Assembly (NCBI RefSeq): GCF_037975245.1
Contig: NC_092575.1
Location: forward strand, 24,851,841 to 24,911,840
Source: Apostichopus japonicus
Taxonomy: Eukaryota; Echinodermata; Holothuroidea; Aspidochirotida; Stichopodidae
Length of the DNA: 60,000 nt
Reading direction: 5' to 3'
This document shows positions 35,201 to 46,309 of the stretch, piece by piece (the stretch's first letter is position 1; every line of letters starts with the position of its first letter). A model generated the notes under the pieces. It made no database searches. It was given only the letters and a program-made list of their open reading frames with translations, and had not been told where the DNA came from. The translations under genes were made by a program, and so were the position numbers.

Positions 35201-38200
35201 GGCACAGATTGGATTAATTTGTTTAGAGATATGAGCGCTTCTCAATCTTGGATTTGTTGTGCTGAAAAATTAAAGATCATTATGGAAAATCATGTTACGT
35301 GGAAGAATCGTCGTCGTAAAAGCAGTATGCCTCACTGGATGAATGAGAATGTTAGATGTGCAATTAGGCAAAAACGTAGAATGTGGAAGATGTTTAGGAG
35401 GACTAAATCTGAATCTCTTTTGGCCAAGTTCAAAATTCATCAGCTGAAGGTAGAATGCTTAGTCTCTGATGCAAAATTGAATTTCGAAAAAAGCATTGCC
35501 CTAAAAATTAAGGATAACCCAAAGGCCTTCTTTTCTTATGTCAGGTCAAAGTCGAAAGTTAAAGATGCAATTGTTTCTCTAAGGGCACCACAGGCTGATA
35601 ATATAGTTATTGATAGTCAGGATCTTGCAGATCTTTTGAACAACTATTTTGTGTCGGTTTTCACAAGGGAAGATACGAGTAGTATTCCAGATTTTCAGGG
35701 GGGCAGTGATAGGCCTAAACTGGATACGGTCTTATTTCCGGATGAGGTTGTCTTAAAGGAGCTGCTTCGTCTAAATGTTTCTAAAGCTTCTGGACCGGAT
35801 GCAATCCATCCGTATTTGTTGAAGACTCTTGCACACCATTTCTGCGTTCCACTCTCGTTGGTTTTTAGTAAATTTATGGACGAAGGTTATGTTCCTAGGG
35901 ACTAGAGGTGTGCTAATATTACCCCAATTTTCAAGAAGGGTGATAAGTCTAAGCCCTGTAATTATAGGCCCGTTAGTCTCACTAGTGTAGTTTGTAAGGT
36001 CATGGAGTCTATTGTTAAAAAGTCTATGGTCTGTCACTTCAGCAGTCAGTCTTTGATCAGAGAGTCTCAACATGGCTTTTGTCAAAAAAAAAGGTCTTGT
36101 CTCACTAATATCCTTGAGTTTATGGAAGATGTAACAAGCTCACTACATAGCAGAAGTCTGTAGATGTTGTGTTCCTGGATTTCCAGAAGTCCTTTGATAA
36201 AGTTCCCCACTAGCGGCTATTACTTAGGCTGAGCATGGGTGTCATAGGGAATTTACTGTCTTGGATCGGGAATTGGCTTGGTAATAGGGAACAGAGGGTG
36301 GTAATTAAAGGCTGTGCTTCTTCTTGGCAGAACGTTATTAGTGGGGTTCCATAAGGGTCTGTATTAGGTCCCTTGTTGTTTGTTGCCTATATAAATGACA
36401 TCGACGGAGATATTTTGTGTACAGCTAAGAAGTTTGCTGATGACACCAAATTGTATTCTGAGGTCTCTTCCAAGAGCAATTCTGAGAAATTTCAAGCGGA
36501 TTTGGATAAGATTTTTTTCCTGGTCTCAGGGGTGGCAAATGCTTCTTAATAAATCGATAAATAATAAATCGATAAATGTAAGGTAATGCACATTGGTATT
36601 AGTAACCAAAAGTTTACATACAATCTTAATGGTGTGGGGTTACAGGAGGTCTCTGTTGAAAGAGACCTATGTATCTACATTGACTCATCTCTGTAACCTT
36701 CTAAACATTGTCTTGATGCTGCTAAAAGAGGTAATAGGGTTTTAGGTATGATCAATTAAGAGGAATTTCAGTTTTCTGAAAGAGGACATAGTAGTTAGGC
36801 TTTATAAGCAGTTGGTTAGGCCTCATCTGGAGTATGCTGCGCAGGCTTGGAACCCTTATTTTGCTAAGGATAAGGAAGTACTTGAAAAGGTCCAGAGGAG
36901 GGCTACTAGGATGATTAGTTCCTTAAAGAGGGTTCCTTATTATAGGCGGTTACAACTGTTGAATCTCACCACACTGGAGCTTAGGAGGTTACGTGGGGAC
37001 TTGATCCAGTTTTTCAAGATTGTGTATGGTTTCGACAATTTATTCTTTACCGACTTTTTCATGTTTGCTAACAGTAGTTGTACTAGAGGTCATTGTCTTA
37101 AACTTCAAAAGTCACATAGTAGGATTAATATTCGGCATAGCTTTTTTTTTCTAATAGGGTTGTGAATGAGTGGAATGGTTTACCTGAGAAAGTTGCACTT
37201 GCAAGTAGTGTCAATGGGTTTAAGAATGCTTTGGACAAGCACTTTAAGCATTGTAATCGGGTCTGAGTGTTTGTGTCTTCAGTTTTTTTTCCCTCTCTCT
37301 ATAGGGTCCTTGATGGGGACTTAAGTGTCCCTCCTGATCCTTTTTCTACTAAACTAAACTAACTATAGTTCATATCCCTCTACCAGTGTAGCATCTCTAT
37401 GGTGTTCGTATCTTCATTGCTATAGGGCATAACGTTGTTCCTCTCCATTTTCTTTGTTCTTTAAAGCTGTTTTCAGTTTTGCTATTTCCTGTCTTTAGAG
37501 TTACTTTAGTGTAAGGTTGTCTTCTGTTTTATATGACATTATTATAAATACCCAGAGTCATTAAATGACTGTGTATTTCAAACATCAGGTGTGTAATTAA
37601 ATATATCACTTAGTTGTTGAACGCAGTTAAGAATGATCAAGGGAGCGTACATACCGGCTCACCATTTAAACGATAATTTCACTTTAACTTTGCTTAACTT
37701 TGAGATTTTTATTTGTTTGTATCCGTATACGTAGCCAAAATTCCATTAAAAACAGCAGGCGTGTAGCCAGGAATTTGCCAAGGGAGGGGTGAACCTGTAG
37801 GCAAACTGTCAGAGCCATAGATCCTGCATTGAGAACTATCTACAAGAAAATTTTGGCTGAAAATGCTTCCCAGATCGCTGGAAATGGCACTTCCCAGGCC
37901 TTTTAAGTTGCATCTAAGCTTGAAACTACTAGCGATTTCATTAAAGTATACAAAAATATATGCTCGGGGGGGGGGGGGGCGGTTGCCCCCTTCGCCTCCT
38001 TGGCTACACGCCTAAGAAACAGTGCATGTAAAAGCGTATGCACTTATAAAACAAAACCATGAATGGCATCGGAAAAGCCATAACAGAAATACTCACTATT
38101 TGTTCTTAACAGACTTGCTCTTTCGTCTGTGCTTCCATAGATATTTGAACCATCCAAGAAAGATGTAATTCCATTCATGGTCGTACGTGAAAGATCCAAG

Positions 38201-41200
38201 TCGTCCCCTCGTCTTCTGCAGTCTACGTTAGGAGACAAAACAGGCACAGACCTCTCAAATCGAATACATTGCCGAGTGCCGCATACCTCATCATCAGGTT
38301 TGCACGGGATCGGCAGGCAACCTTCTTGTTCTTCGCAGGTGCACCCCACTGAAAATCGATAGAAAGTAAATTATTATCAGCTCATTATATATTTTCTTTT
38401 GTGTGTATGTTTGTGTGTGCACTTGTTTTGTATTCTGACCGAGGACTTCCAAGCCTTCGGATGTGATTTCTAAAGAACCACCACGTCCTTGAAAAAATTC
38501 TATTGTTATGGGGTATTGTTAAGGTTATGGTACATGGATTTGCACAATTGAAAAACAATGGGGTCCTCGGTCTAAATGTAAAACACACCTGTGTGTGTGT
38601 GATACCAGAACTTGCAACACGCAAGATTTTTCACTCATCGCGTCAGCTCATCTTTCCATTGTGTACATAATATATCCATAGAAAGAATTTGTGGAAAGTT
38701 CGTTGTTTTAAAAGAGCTCAAAAAAAATAACCAAAAGATAGAAAACAATTATACATGATACCAAACGGTATTCGCTTATTAAATATAGATATATTTCTCA
38801 TATAGTTTGGCAATGTACACACATTGAATTTACCGTCATCAATTAATAAAATGCTGAGTGTATGCACGGTTGCTTTAAATCTAAATACCTCTTGGTTGAT
38901 TCGTACAGCAAACAGCATTAGTTATAGAAAAAAACAAAAAAACAACAACAACAAGAGAATCTGTGCGTGGTTCTTTATATTTTGTTGTGCATGGTGGCAC
39001 TTATTTTCGTCTGTGGTTCATTTAATTTAGCTATTATTGATTGTTTGAAATAAGACGAAATAACATACATATTCATGAGTTATATTTTCCCCCTCCTCAT
39101 GTCAGTTGGGAAAATTTCCTCTATATGCCGATAACCACTGCATACTCTCCTCTCTTATCATGCTTCAAAGCACTCGTACTGAAAGTACAGAAAGTTCCTA
39201 ACCTTTATCAGATAGAAACATGATATTCATACTGCTCATACTGTCAGTACAAGTGCATTGAGACGTGACGTGGAATTATAGCATAGCAAAATATTTTCCT
39301 AACAATAGTTGTCTTTCTTATAGCGTTCTCGACCTCTCTCTTACCGTCTAAAGTCGTAATAAGAGCCAAATCATGGTCGATGAACTGACCCATGTGAACT
39401 AAGAGCTCAGTCACATCAAACTTGGAAAGTCTCGAATCAGTGCATACAAACTCATCGGAGACTTCACGAGCGGTCTTTGAAAATTCGCGTGGCTTAGATA
39501 CACCTGTTTTTGAGGCAAAGTATAGTGTAAAATAAGGTAAGCTAAATTATTTATAATAAAGAATTTGGAATCACGGAGACGAGAATTCATTCAATTATTA
39601 TAATATTGCACATCTTTCTCTATTTATTTATGTTTTTTAAATTTTATATGCACATTCACATATAAACCAATTTTGTATTTATGTTTCAGAATAACCTGCT
39701 GCATACAATGGCGTAACCAGAAATAGATGGCTAACAGAAGGATAAACACTAGCAAATTGAGTGAATTATATCTTTATAGATGAAACTCGTTGATCACAGT
39801 CGGTTCAATAACACAGTCAATTCTTGTCTCTTACAGAACTTAGGACTTATTCCTGTTTTTGATTTTGCTTTTTTTTGGGGCATTTTATTTATTTATTTTT
39901 TTTTGGAGGAGAGGGGGGGGGGGAATTTTCATGTTTGAACATTAATATTAGAAACATGAAACCGATCAAATTTCTACTGAGGAAGGGTGTAGCTGCCGTG
40001 ACGAAACTATATCTTGTTATATTTTTGAGGAAAATATCTTATACAAGTGGCAGCAATGTGCTACTGTACATGAAATCACGGAAAGGAAGAAAATATCAAA
40101 CCGTCGGCGTAGTTTGCTTTTATCAGTCGGATAAAAGGCGTGTTGGAACGGCCAAGGGCAGGATTCATTAAGTTATTACATTCTCCATTAATAGTGCGGA
40201 AAGGTGAGCTTTCGTTGCATTTGATGTTGGAATTGCGGAAATCAACGATGCTGTTGTACGCTTGTAATTTTGCTGCCAGTTCTTCCCTGTAAATAGATAA
40301 ACAAAACAAGAAGATTTCAGCAAACACTTAGTTAAATGGTTTTACCTATTTATGCAAGACGGCAGGGGATATATAAGGGAAGGAGCTTAGACAGAGCAGA
40401 AGAATTCCGAACAATACCCTTTAAAGTAGTGTGTGTGTGCACTTTTCTCTTGTTCTTTCTTTGTATACTCCGACTGAGGACGTGAACAAAGGAATTCAAA
40501 GTCCCCAGACGTCATTTGAAAAGAACCACCATGTCCTCAAAATAATTCAATTGTTAAGGAGTATTGTTAACAGTTAGGGTGAGTGTGTTGTTGGCGTGTT
40601 TATTCAAAGGTTTGTAAAACCTTCTGTGTTTCATCTTGATTACAAATATTGATCAAATCAAAACACCGTCTTAGATTTTTCTATCCGGAGTCAATGTTAA
40701 TGTCAGAGAGCGATTAATTCAGTTTGGATTCCATTCTCAACATTTCGTATATCGATTAGACATTCTCCTGTGATATTTTCACGGCAGTATTAATAACAAA
40801 CAAATTGCATATGAAGAAAAACTCAAGTTTACCTGAAACGGGAAACGTGCATTGTTTTGAACGTTAATATTGGAAAGCATCAAGAAAAATGGTTCTTAAT
40901 CCGTCTCCAAAAGTTTGTTCATTCGTTTTCTTGAATGAATGTAATTGCGTACTTACAAATCTGGGTCTGGACAGGTAAAGAGTGCTTCTATGTCGTGTAC
41001 CAAGGCGGTCCTCGATTCCGCTATCTGTCGCTTGTGTATGCTATGCACGCTATGTTCATCCCTGGAGAAGGCTGCCAACACTTTGTACGGACTACGGGCC
41101 ATTGGACATCCGTATTCAGAATCTATATATGATTGCAAGGTACACTAAAGTTATGGTATTTTTTGTCTAAATCGTTTAGTTCACTACTATGATCGATATT

Positions 41201-42372
41201 TGATATTCTCTCTTCCCACTACTATCAACGTGTGAAATTATTGGCTTGTGCAGTGATAACCTAGCTATTTGTCAATTTTATTATTATTATAACATACTTT
41301 GGTGTACAATGTACAATCCAAGTCGTTATAGTAGAACAGTGTTATAGATATGAACTGAGTCGCCTCCCCTACCCTCCCCCTGCCCCGCCCTCAAAATTAA
41401 CAAAGATAAATCGATAGAGGACAGTACCGATAACATATCAAATACAAACGAGTGATAATTTCTATGAAGGGAATCAGCCATGAAATATATAACCATTTGC
41501 ATTTCTTTCTTAAGTTATAACCAATATATAAATAGATATTGGAGGACCGAAATAATCAATAACATAAATCAGATATAGCTAATACAATTGGGACGTCACA
41601 GAATATCAACAGTCAATTATTTTAAATATGATGTTTGAGGTTTAGATCTATGCAAAATTGGAGTCAGGTTAAGTCGTACAGCCTCAACACACACTGAACA
41701 TGGCCACCCAGTTAGGATATTTTCTACTGTGTTGTAATTCCGTGTCCCGATTTTCCAAAGCACTCTTAAAGGGTGTGAAGACTCGCGCACAAAGAAACGT
41801 CTCATGCCGGTTATCTGGCCTAGTTTCGCATGAGGTGTAACAGAAGTGTTAGACACCACCATCGATCCCAGAAAATACACACACAGATTGCTACCGTCGG
41901 TAATTAGACACTATTGGGCACAGTCAGTACATGCAGCTACGGTCGATACCCACAACACAGTGTACATATAATAGCAGCGATGGACATCTCAGGTCTAGAT
42001 AAAAGATAACAAGGTAATGGTATCACGTTTCATTACTGTCTGCATGTTGTAGCGACACGAACAAAACGTCACTTGCAAGCAACAGAAAGTTAACTTTTTC
42101 AGATGGCTGCACGCGGTTTGGGCGAGTCTTCAATGCCTTTAATGACATTATGAGCAGTATGGATATTACTTTCCTGTCAGAGAAAGGCAAGGAACTGTTC
42201 ACACTGACAGTACGAGTGCTTTGAAGCATGATATGACAGGACAGCATGGATTGGTATTGTCATTGGAAAACGGCCCCAACTGCCTGAAAAAAAAACCCTG
42301 TACATACCCATTAGCTCTCCTGACGTCATACCGATACAGCCAATCAGCACCATGACAGGTACAACTGTTATT
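25887..42372 (-). CDS. Secreted animal heme peroxidase gene (right copy, 11 exons traced)
   Basis: Eleven minus-strand exons with GT-AG introns and matching phases give about 690 codons, the usual size for the myeloperoxidase/peroxinectin/ovoperoxidase superfamily. The enzyme oxidises substrates with H2O2 at a heme. Model residues (codon 1 = first full codon of exon 1): hydrophobic N-terminus 1-15; Gln178, Asp181 and His182 in GQFIDHD (distal site and heme-ester Asp); calcium loop Thr253-Ser259; AGDIR with catalytic Arg318 and heme-ester Glu321; proximal His420 in FRFGHSL; Asn501 in LNIQRGRDHG; C-terminal CDDFDKIPMLDLTPW. There are no LRR or Ig domains in these exons, so it is not a full peroxidasin. 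Intron 5 (32147-38096) holds a CR1-like LINE. The exact subfamily is not determined; a further 5' exon is possible. Confidence 0.93.
26032..27633. other. Intron 10 of the peroxidase gene
   Basis: It contains a purine-rich stretch (about 26170-26520) with many imperfect CAAGCAAG-like units. No other coding or transposon signal seen. Confidence 0.75.
27634..27748 (-). CDS. Heme peroxidase exon 10
   Basis: Acceptor ATTTTAG before 27748, donor CAG|GTAATG after 27634. It encodes QIDAIGHVLFSRVICNN and RIQPWVF, the family's conserved segment after FTN. No long open frame surrounds it; it was found by phase and homology. Confidence 0.9.
27749..29040. other. Intron 9 of the peroxidase gene
   Basis: It includes a G-run at 28566-28579 and a 61-codon plus frame near 28629-28814 with no known motif, perhaps a short transposon. 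Confidence 0.7.
29041..29210 (-). CDS. Heme peroxidase exon 9
   Basis: Donor ATG|GTACGT after 29041. It encodes SVEEIEPFVGMLAEN, GALVGETLA and RYGDRFYFEN, all typical of the family. The phase-correct acceptor is CAATCCAG before 29210, which has a weak pyrimidine tract. A second AG 38 bases upstream would break the frame. Confidence 0.9.
29409..29576 (-). CDS. Heme peroxidase exon 8
   Basis: Acceptor TTCGGTAG before 29576, donor CAG|GTTTGA after 29409. It encodes LIALNIQRGRDHGLPSY with the Asn that hydrogen-bonds the proximal histidine, then YRKFFGL. Confidence 0.95.
29683..29940 (-). mobile_element. tRNA-derived SINE, copy 1 (intron 7)
   Basis: On the minus strand an A-box-like TAGCCTAGAGGTTAGGG (29786-29802) and a B box GGTTCGAATCC (29748-29758) are spaced as in a tRNA. 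A unique tail runs into (AT)n at 29651-29682. About 95% identical to the copy at 30053-30310. Confidence 0.75.
30053..30310 (-). mobile_element. tRNA-derived SINE, copy 2 (intron 7)
   Basis: Same unit as 29683-29940, in the same orientation. The A box reads TAGCCTAGTGGTTAGGG (30160-30176). The B box has a C to T change (GGTTTGAATCC, 30122-30132), which should weaken RNA polymerase III binding. Confidence 0.75.
30311..31138. other. Remainder of intron 7
   Basis: It contains G-rich runs at 30418-30450, tandem GGGCCAGTTGAA units near 30537-30560 and a poly-C run near 30747-30760 next to GCGCACGCCAC. It may hold another G-tract MITE fragment. No coding signal. Confidence 0.55.
31139..31407 (-). 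CDS. Heme peroxidase exon 7, proximal histidine
   Basis: Acceptor TTTACAG before 31407, donor AC|GTAAGT after 31139. It encodes FATAFFRFGHSLVP with the proximal heme ligand His420 and continues to VHLELFQNS. Confidence 0.95.
31767..32146 (-). CDS. Heme peroxidase exon 6, catalytic Arg
   Basis: Acceptor AAATAG before 32146, donor ACC|GTGAGT after 31767; 126 full codons. It encodes CGRAGDIRAAEQPVL (catalytic Arg318, heme-ester Glu321), HTIFVNEHNRIA, and QEARKIVGGILQ. This is the longest exon and the most diagnostic one. Confidence 0.97.
32195..32246. repeat. (AT)n microsatellite in intron 5
   Basis: Nearly uninterrupted AT dinucleotides just upstream of exon 6. Confidence 0.95.
32249..32520. 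repeat. Degenerate tandem units in intron 5
   Basis: Three 16-base units related to CCGACGTCTCTATGTT (32251-32298) are followed by at least seven TGACC/GACCA-type units, each trailed by an A/T-rich spacer (32369-32513). Confidence 0.7.
32767..32972 (+). repeat. LINE 5' UTR monomer 1
   Basis: Starts TGTCTGTTCCTGTCATTCTG and repeats with a 206-base period. Confidence 0.85.
32973..33178 (+). repeat. LINE 5' UTR monomer 2
   Basis: Second 206-base unit, about 90% like unit 1, with shared GTCAGTGTATCCTATCGTTC and CTAAGCTGCTAATCGTGAG. Confidence 0.85.
33179..33365 (+). repeat. LINE 5' UTR monomer 3 (shortened)
   Basis: Third unit, shortened by a deletion near 33320, ending directly at the ORF1 start codon. 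Confidence 0.85.
33366..34301 (+). CDS. CR1-like LINE ORF1 (zinc-finger-like plus SGNH esterase)
   Basis: An intact 311-codon frame. Residues 6-43 are Cys-rich (CLVCCDTC, then FVCDKC), like the PHD-type finger of CR1 ORF1, but the usual His after the central Trp is missing. Residues 151-153 GDS, 202-205 GTNN and 285-289 DGLHL are SGNH-hydrolase blocks I, III and V. In this group ORF1 is thought to bind nucleic acid and carry esterase activity. It stays open although ORF2 is broken. Confidence 0.88.
   Translation: MAVPDCLVCCDTCNMWNEFEISGLECDFKSASSEAIGFVCDKCVKVKELEELLNSCSCVWTEVGNSRAVSSAVAERDCCEVVPTCNGFDVLPVEELSDVDDGNEVSQERNSEWLVVDEVRGDCDVIEDGSVVANSGQWGQEKSKGRMVLCGDSLVRYVDREFCRADKAKRVRVCLPGAKIQDVSKRVNKIVSDEEVVVVQVGTNNVQKESQNIIQSRYHELMCRLASTWAKVVICSLLPRFDNKVLSEKIVTLNGLLYSLCADFGFTFVDMWSSFQGRRDLFARDGLHLANTGASLFGRMVNYSVEQLCLN
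34312..37266 (+). pseudogene. CR1-like LINE ORF2 (endonuclease and reverse transcriptase), broken
   Basis: The endonuclease shows NARSIL, FGITESWL, GNFNFP (normally GDFN) and SDHD. RT blocks are SKASGPDAIHPYLLK, ANITPIFKKGDK, FLDFQKSFDKVPH, PLLFVAYINDID and KKFADDTKLY. The C-terminal block is VRPHLEYAAQAWNP. Damage includes a frameshift at the G-run 34997-35008, TAG at 35903, stops inside FDKVPH-R and GVP-GS, and a T-run frameshift near 37150. The first ATG is 10 bases after the ORF1 stop. Confidence 0.88.
37757..38013. mobile_element. G-tract MITE, short member (right copy)
   Basis: Counterpart of 1077-1334 with the same inverted ends. One end substitution reads GCTACACGCCT. Confidence 0.6.
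38097..38348 (-). CDS. Heme peroxidase exon 5, calcium loop (right copy)
   Basis: Same splice sites as the left copy. Encodes GCTCEEQEGC and ITSFLDGSNIYGS; Arg236 where the left copy has Lys. Confidence 0.95.
39345..39503 (-). CDS. Heme peroxidase exon 4, distal heme site (right copy)
   Basis: Encodes HMGQFIDHDLAL with distal His182 and heme-ester Asp181. Identical in sequence to the left copy exon at 2662-2820. Confidence 0.95.
40102..40286 (-). CDS. Heme peroxidase exon 3 (right copy)
   Basis: Encodes FRTINGECNNLMNP and TPFIRLIKANYAD. Lys133 where the left copy has Arg. Splice sites intact. Confidence 0.93.
40957..41122 (-). CDS. Heme peroxidase exon 2 (right copy)
   Basis: Identical coding sequence to 4275-4440, with the same acceptor and donor. 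Confidence 0.72.
41770..42240 (-). repeat. Dispersed repeat, minus orientation (right copy)
   Basis: Counterpart of 5090-5560; its inverted partner is at about 58958-59311. Confidence 0.6.
42308..42372 (-). CDS. Heme peroxidase exon 1, signal-peptide-like (right copy)
   Basis: Same as 5628-5692: hydrophobic ITVVPVMVLIGCIG, donor G|GTATGT, possible start ATG at the seventh codon or in an unseen upstream exon. Confidence 0.6.
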
Positions 42373-43830
42373 CTATAAAGAAATATTAAGTGTACAGTTA
42401 CCACTGTATATTGCTATCGTTTGTAATGCAACTTTTGGAGAAAAAAAAACTGTCACGGTTCTATGCGTGTGCTAGTTTAATTGTCGGTTTTGATTTCTGT
42501 CATTGTTGCATCCGACGACTTAATACTGTCGAATTTACTTTTTTTTACTTTGTTTTAAGTATAACGAAATGTGTTAGTGGCAAATTATTTGTCTCTGATG
42601 TTCTACAGAACGTTAAAACTTGTTTGGGTTTAGTACTCATCTCAATTCGAAACTTTCAATATAAAAAGAAAGCTTCAAGGGAATACGTTATTCGAATCAT
42701 TCAAAATTTACCTCAAATTCCCGATAACGAGCTGAAAGCAGATGCTCATATTTTTAAGTATTTTAACAAATCCTTATTATCAATCATATTGGCGATCAAA
42801 AAATTTAAGCTGACATGTGACTTTATTTTGAAGAAACCAACCACGCAATCACCTTAAAATATCCCGACGAAATGGATTGTCCGTACTAAAGATTCGAGTA
42901 TTTGAATATTTCTTGGCAAAACGGCATTCTGTGTTTCTTAATTTCTCAGCCAAATGTGACTTTTGAAATAACAAATGGGCACATTTTCAGTACGAAAATG
43001 GAACAATTATAGTAGTTTTCATAAGAAGTGTAATAACATTGTAGTAAATGTATAGTAGCGTAAAAGATTATGTTCTTTCATCATGTAAATGAAATTCAAA
43101 ATTAGTTTACATCGACATGCGTATAAGCTGGTCATTATGATTAAGCAATCACATATGTTTCTTTGCTGTGCTTGTTATTCTTTTTGGCTCATGTAAATCA
43201 AGAAGCCATTATGTTCAAATGCTCTTTTTTCCGTTTATTTTATGGCAGGTCCACGTCGTGCCTCTTACGTTAACAAAATAAAGAAGTCCATATAAGTCTA
43301 CTCATAACTACATATTGAGAGGTGTTTTCCTATTTTTTTCTGTGCGGTAGATATTAAAGCCATAAACGGAAGTTACACAGTAACGATAGTTAATGATAGA
43401 AACCAATTTTTTGTTACTTTCGTCGTCGCCAACAGTGCATCCATGGATTATGTCGTCAGAATTTGATAAAAAACGACTTATACAAGTATACGAAAAAAAA
43501 ACATTTCATTGACTCACCGAATCAAATGCAATGGCTTCATTGTGTGCTAAAATAAAAGCATAAAGAGTATACTAATGACCAAGAAAGAGAAAACAAACTC
43601 GAAGATGGGGAAATTCGTAGCGTCATCCATATATGAGATCTGTAAAATATTCTTCGTTTCGAAGTATGCAAATGAATACATTTAGTAGGATTCGAGGACT
43701 GGGGAGTGTCGCCAAGTTTTGCCCTTCAAGAAAATCTGTTCATTCAAACAAATAGTCTCGAATTTCCCATAAACTATACTCCTAGCTTAAGGATTATGAG
43801 CGCAGACACTGAACTATGAACAAATGGACA
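42373..43830. other. Upstream of right peroxidase copy, no gene seen
   Basis: A 155-codon plus frame at 42390-42857 is open only in this copy; the left copy breaks it by indels and it has no motif. No promoter was identified. Confidence 0.5.
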
Positions 43831-44497
43831 ATCAAATCACATTATCTAATTCTTATAACAATATTAATAAATTTCGAGATAAATTATAAAAAATTTCAGT
43901 TTACAATCTCTATAAATCAATCGAGAATCTGATACGGCGTCAAATCGGAGAGGTAAAACGGTGAAATATAACAAATTCAAGATAGAACCGTTCCGATTTT
44001 ATGGATAATACGTCGAATTCAAGATGATTCGTTAAATTTCAGATAAAATTATAAACTTTGAGAAAGGAGCGTCCAAATTTTGAGATGGCCACCATTGCAT
44101 ATACAAAAAATCAAAAAATATTATATCAACATATTATACATGAGAATGAAATGGCAAAACATCACATTTTTTTTAGCTGAAACCCCAATATTGTGAGATA
44201 AAATGTCTATATTTCGAGATTTTTTTTTCTTCTTATAAACACTAACATTTTCGAATGAAGCTTGAAAATGATTAAAAGATAAAATCTGATTAAATATATA
44301 ATAGGCCTAATGTATAATTTTGAGGAACAACGTAAATATCCTGATAAAATGTCAAAATTTCGAAATCAACCAACGAATATTTGACATGTCGGAATTTTGA
44401 GAACAAACGTCGGATTCGAGATGATTCGTTAAAGTTCAGTAACATGTTTAAGAAAGAAGCGTCCAAATTTCGAGATGGCCACCATAGCATACACCAA
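43831..44497. repeat. Degenerate 'TTCGAGAT' repeat cluster (right copy)
   Basis: Counterpart of 7150-7825 with a 9-base deletion of one TTTGACATA unit near 44385. Confidence 0.6.
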
Positions 44498-44867
44498 AAT
44501 GAAATTCTTTCGTGGAAACACCCACCACCGGCTTTCAGACCAACTGTTTTCCCCATGACATCAGTTTTTTATCTGACAAAACCGAAAAGTTACATTTTTG
44601 TGGAAATGCTAGCCCACCACCCCACCACTTGAAGCCCTCACCGGCCTGGCGAGAATTTATAAGTTCCCGACTAGATAGTTAATTATCTTTCCTAAAACTT
44701 CATGAATTTCATTAAAACAAATCGCCATTTGTCCAACGACCTTCGCTTCACCGCCGGACGGAATATATTTTCCACACCCAGCGGCCATCACTTTCTTTCT
44801 CCGTAACTTGTCAGAACTAACACTCTTTTACATAAATACAACTACATTGCAATAACTCAAACTTGTT

Positions 44868-44915
44868 GGGGAAAAGGGGAGGGTGTGGGTGGGGGTGGGG
44901 GCGGTGGGGGAAAGG
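44868..44915 (+). repeat. G-rich tract with quadruplex potential (right copy)
   Basis: Counterpart of 8194-8242, with the same G-run pattern. Confidence 0.6.
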
Positions 44916-46080
44916 TATGCATGAGCAATGAAATAATTGTCACATTTGTCTTATACTTATGACTGACAATATTACTTTTTTTCCAAAAAATAAAGCTTTG
45001 ATTTTATTGAGACATTTTAGGTTCCTTCATATTTCTATATTTATACAATATGTTAAAAAGCCTAAGACGGTAAAAGGTGGATTAAAGGTTTGTTGTCATT
45101 TATTTGAAAATAAGAAAATGATTATCGTTCCTCCAAGTTCAAACATAGCCTATATTTTGATTACATCTAATTGAATTGTTTACCTCCTTAATTGCTTAAT
45201 TCATACAAGTTTCATGAACATTGCTTCATATAACATAATAAATTAGCAAAAAAAAAAAAAAAAAATGGGAATAAATGAGAGAAACACGAAGGGTCCTATA
45301 AAGATAAAGGTAAGAAATACATCTTGATAATATCGTTTATCGAGGAACAATTTGGAAACTTTAAAGGGTGGTTTCGGTTTAGACAGTTGCTTGTATTTTA
45401 CCAACAACACCCTACCCCAACCGTATCGGGTAAATGAACGGTTTCTTTGCACTGGATAAAGCAAGAAGCACTTTTATCTTAATTCAGCTCTATACACATA
45501 TATAAAAATCTTACAGGAGTGACAGTTTCAATACTGAAAAATGAAACAACAAGACAAAAAAAGGGTATTTTTTTGTACAGGTGAGAAAGTTTATGCTGTC
45601 GTATAAATAGAGAGAAAACTTACCACAAGTTCTGCTGCGTTATTGAACTACACGAACAGCAATGTTCAAGTCACTGCGTCAAAAGCTGATCTGAAGCATC
45701 AATTGAAATGTTGGGTGTGTTTTATCTTATTTTTGATGGACAGAATAATTGGAAAGATCAACAACACATTGTATTCGTTATGCTGATTAAATTATATATT
45801 TTCAATTTTCAGGTAACACTTAATTATGTAAGCATATATACATTATATATCACATAAGGTGTTTGCCTGCTGTTACGAATATATGATTTTTAATTTATTC
45901 ATTGATAATATACAAATGAAACTAAAGTGCTTTATAATCACTACAATCGAATGATTTAATTAACCCCGTATTTCATTGCTTGCTGCGCTAACATGATGTC
46001 CAATTTAAATATGCATATTCACTATGCATCACGTAATAATGAAATCTAAATAATATAATTGTTCCAATGTTGACTCAAAG
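44916..46080. other. Non-coding stretch, nothing recognised (right copy)
   Basis: Counterpart of 8243-9396. A short stretch at about 45041-45060 is replaced relative to the left copy. Confidence 0.5.
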
Positions 46081-46309
46081 GTTGAGATTATCGCTGTAAC
46101 ATGATCTTACTCTTATAGAAAAAAATATATACATAATTCTAGTGAACTGTTTATATTCAAGTCTTAATTCCAACCTACCACGCATGCGCAGTGACAATTC
46201 GACTCACCAGGGTGGGCATACTTTGAGTGGAAGTTATAGGTGGTTGCAGAGTGGCCAAAATTATACAGAAACATTTCTTTTCACTCGATATTAAAATGCG
46301 GGTGGACTA
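46081..46309 (+). repeat. Direct repeat unit 1 (right copy)
   Basis: Counterpart of 9397-9625. Confidence 0.65.

Larger units (their letters stand above)
32650..37560 (+). mobile_element. CR1-like LINE in intron 5 of the peroxidase gene
   Basis: Antisense to the host gene. Order: 5' UTR monomers, ORF1 (33366-34301), ORF2 endonuclease-RT (34312-37266, broken), 3' UTR without poly-A. The esterase ORF1 plus the endonuclease-RT ORF2 points to the CR1/L2 group. The same insertion sits in the left peroxidase copy. Both outer boundaries are approximate. Nonsense codons and frameshifts make ORF2 inactive. Confidence 0.88.

Noticed and set aside
42390-42857. 155-codon plus-strand frame
   Set aside because: Broken in the left copy by small indels, no motif, AT-rich composition.
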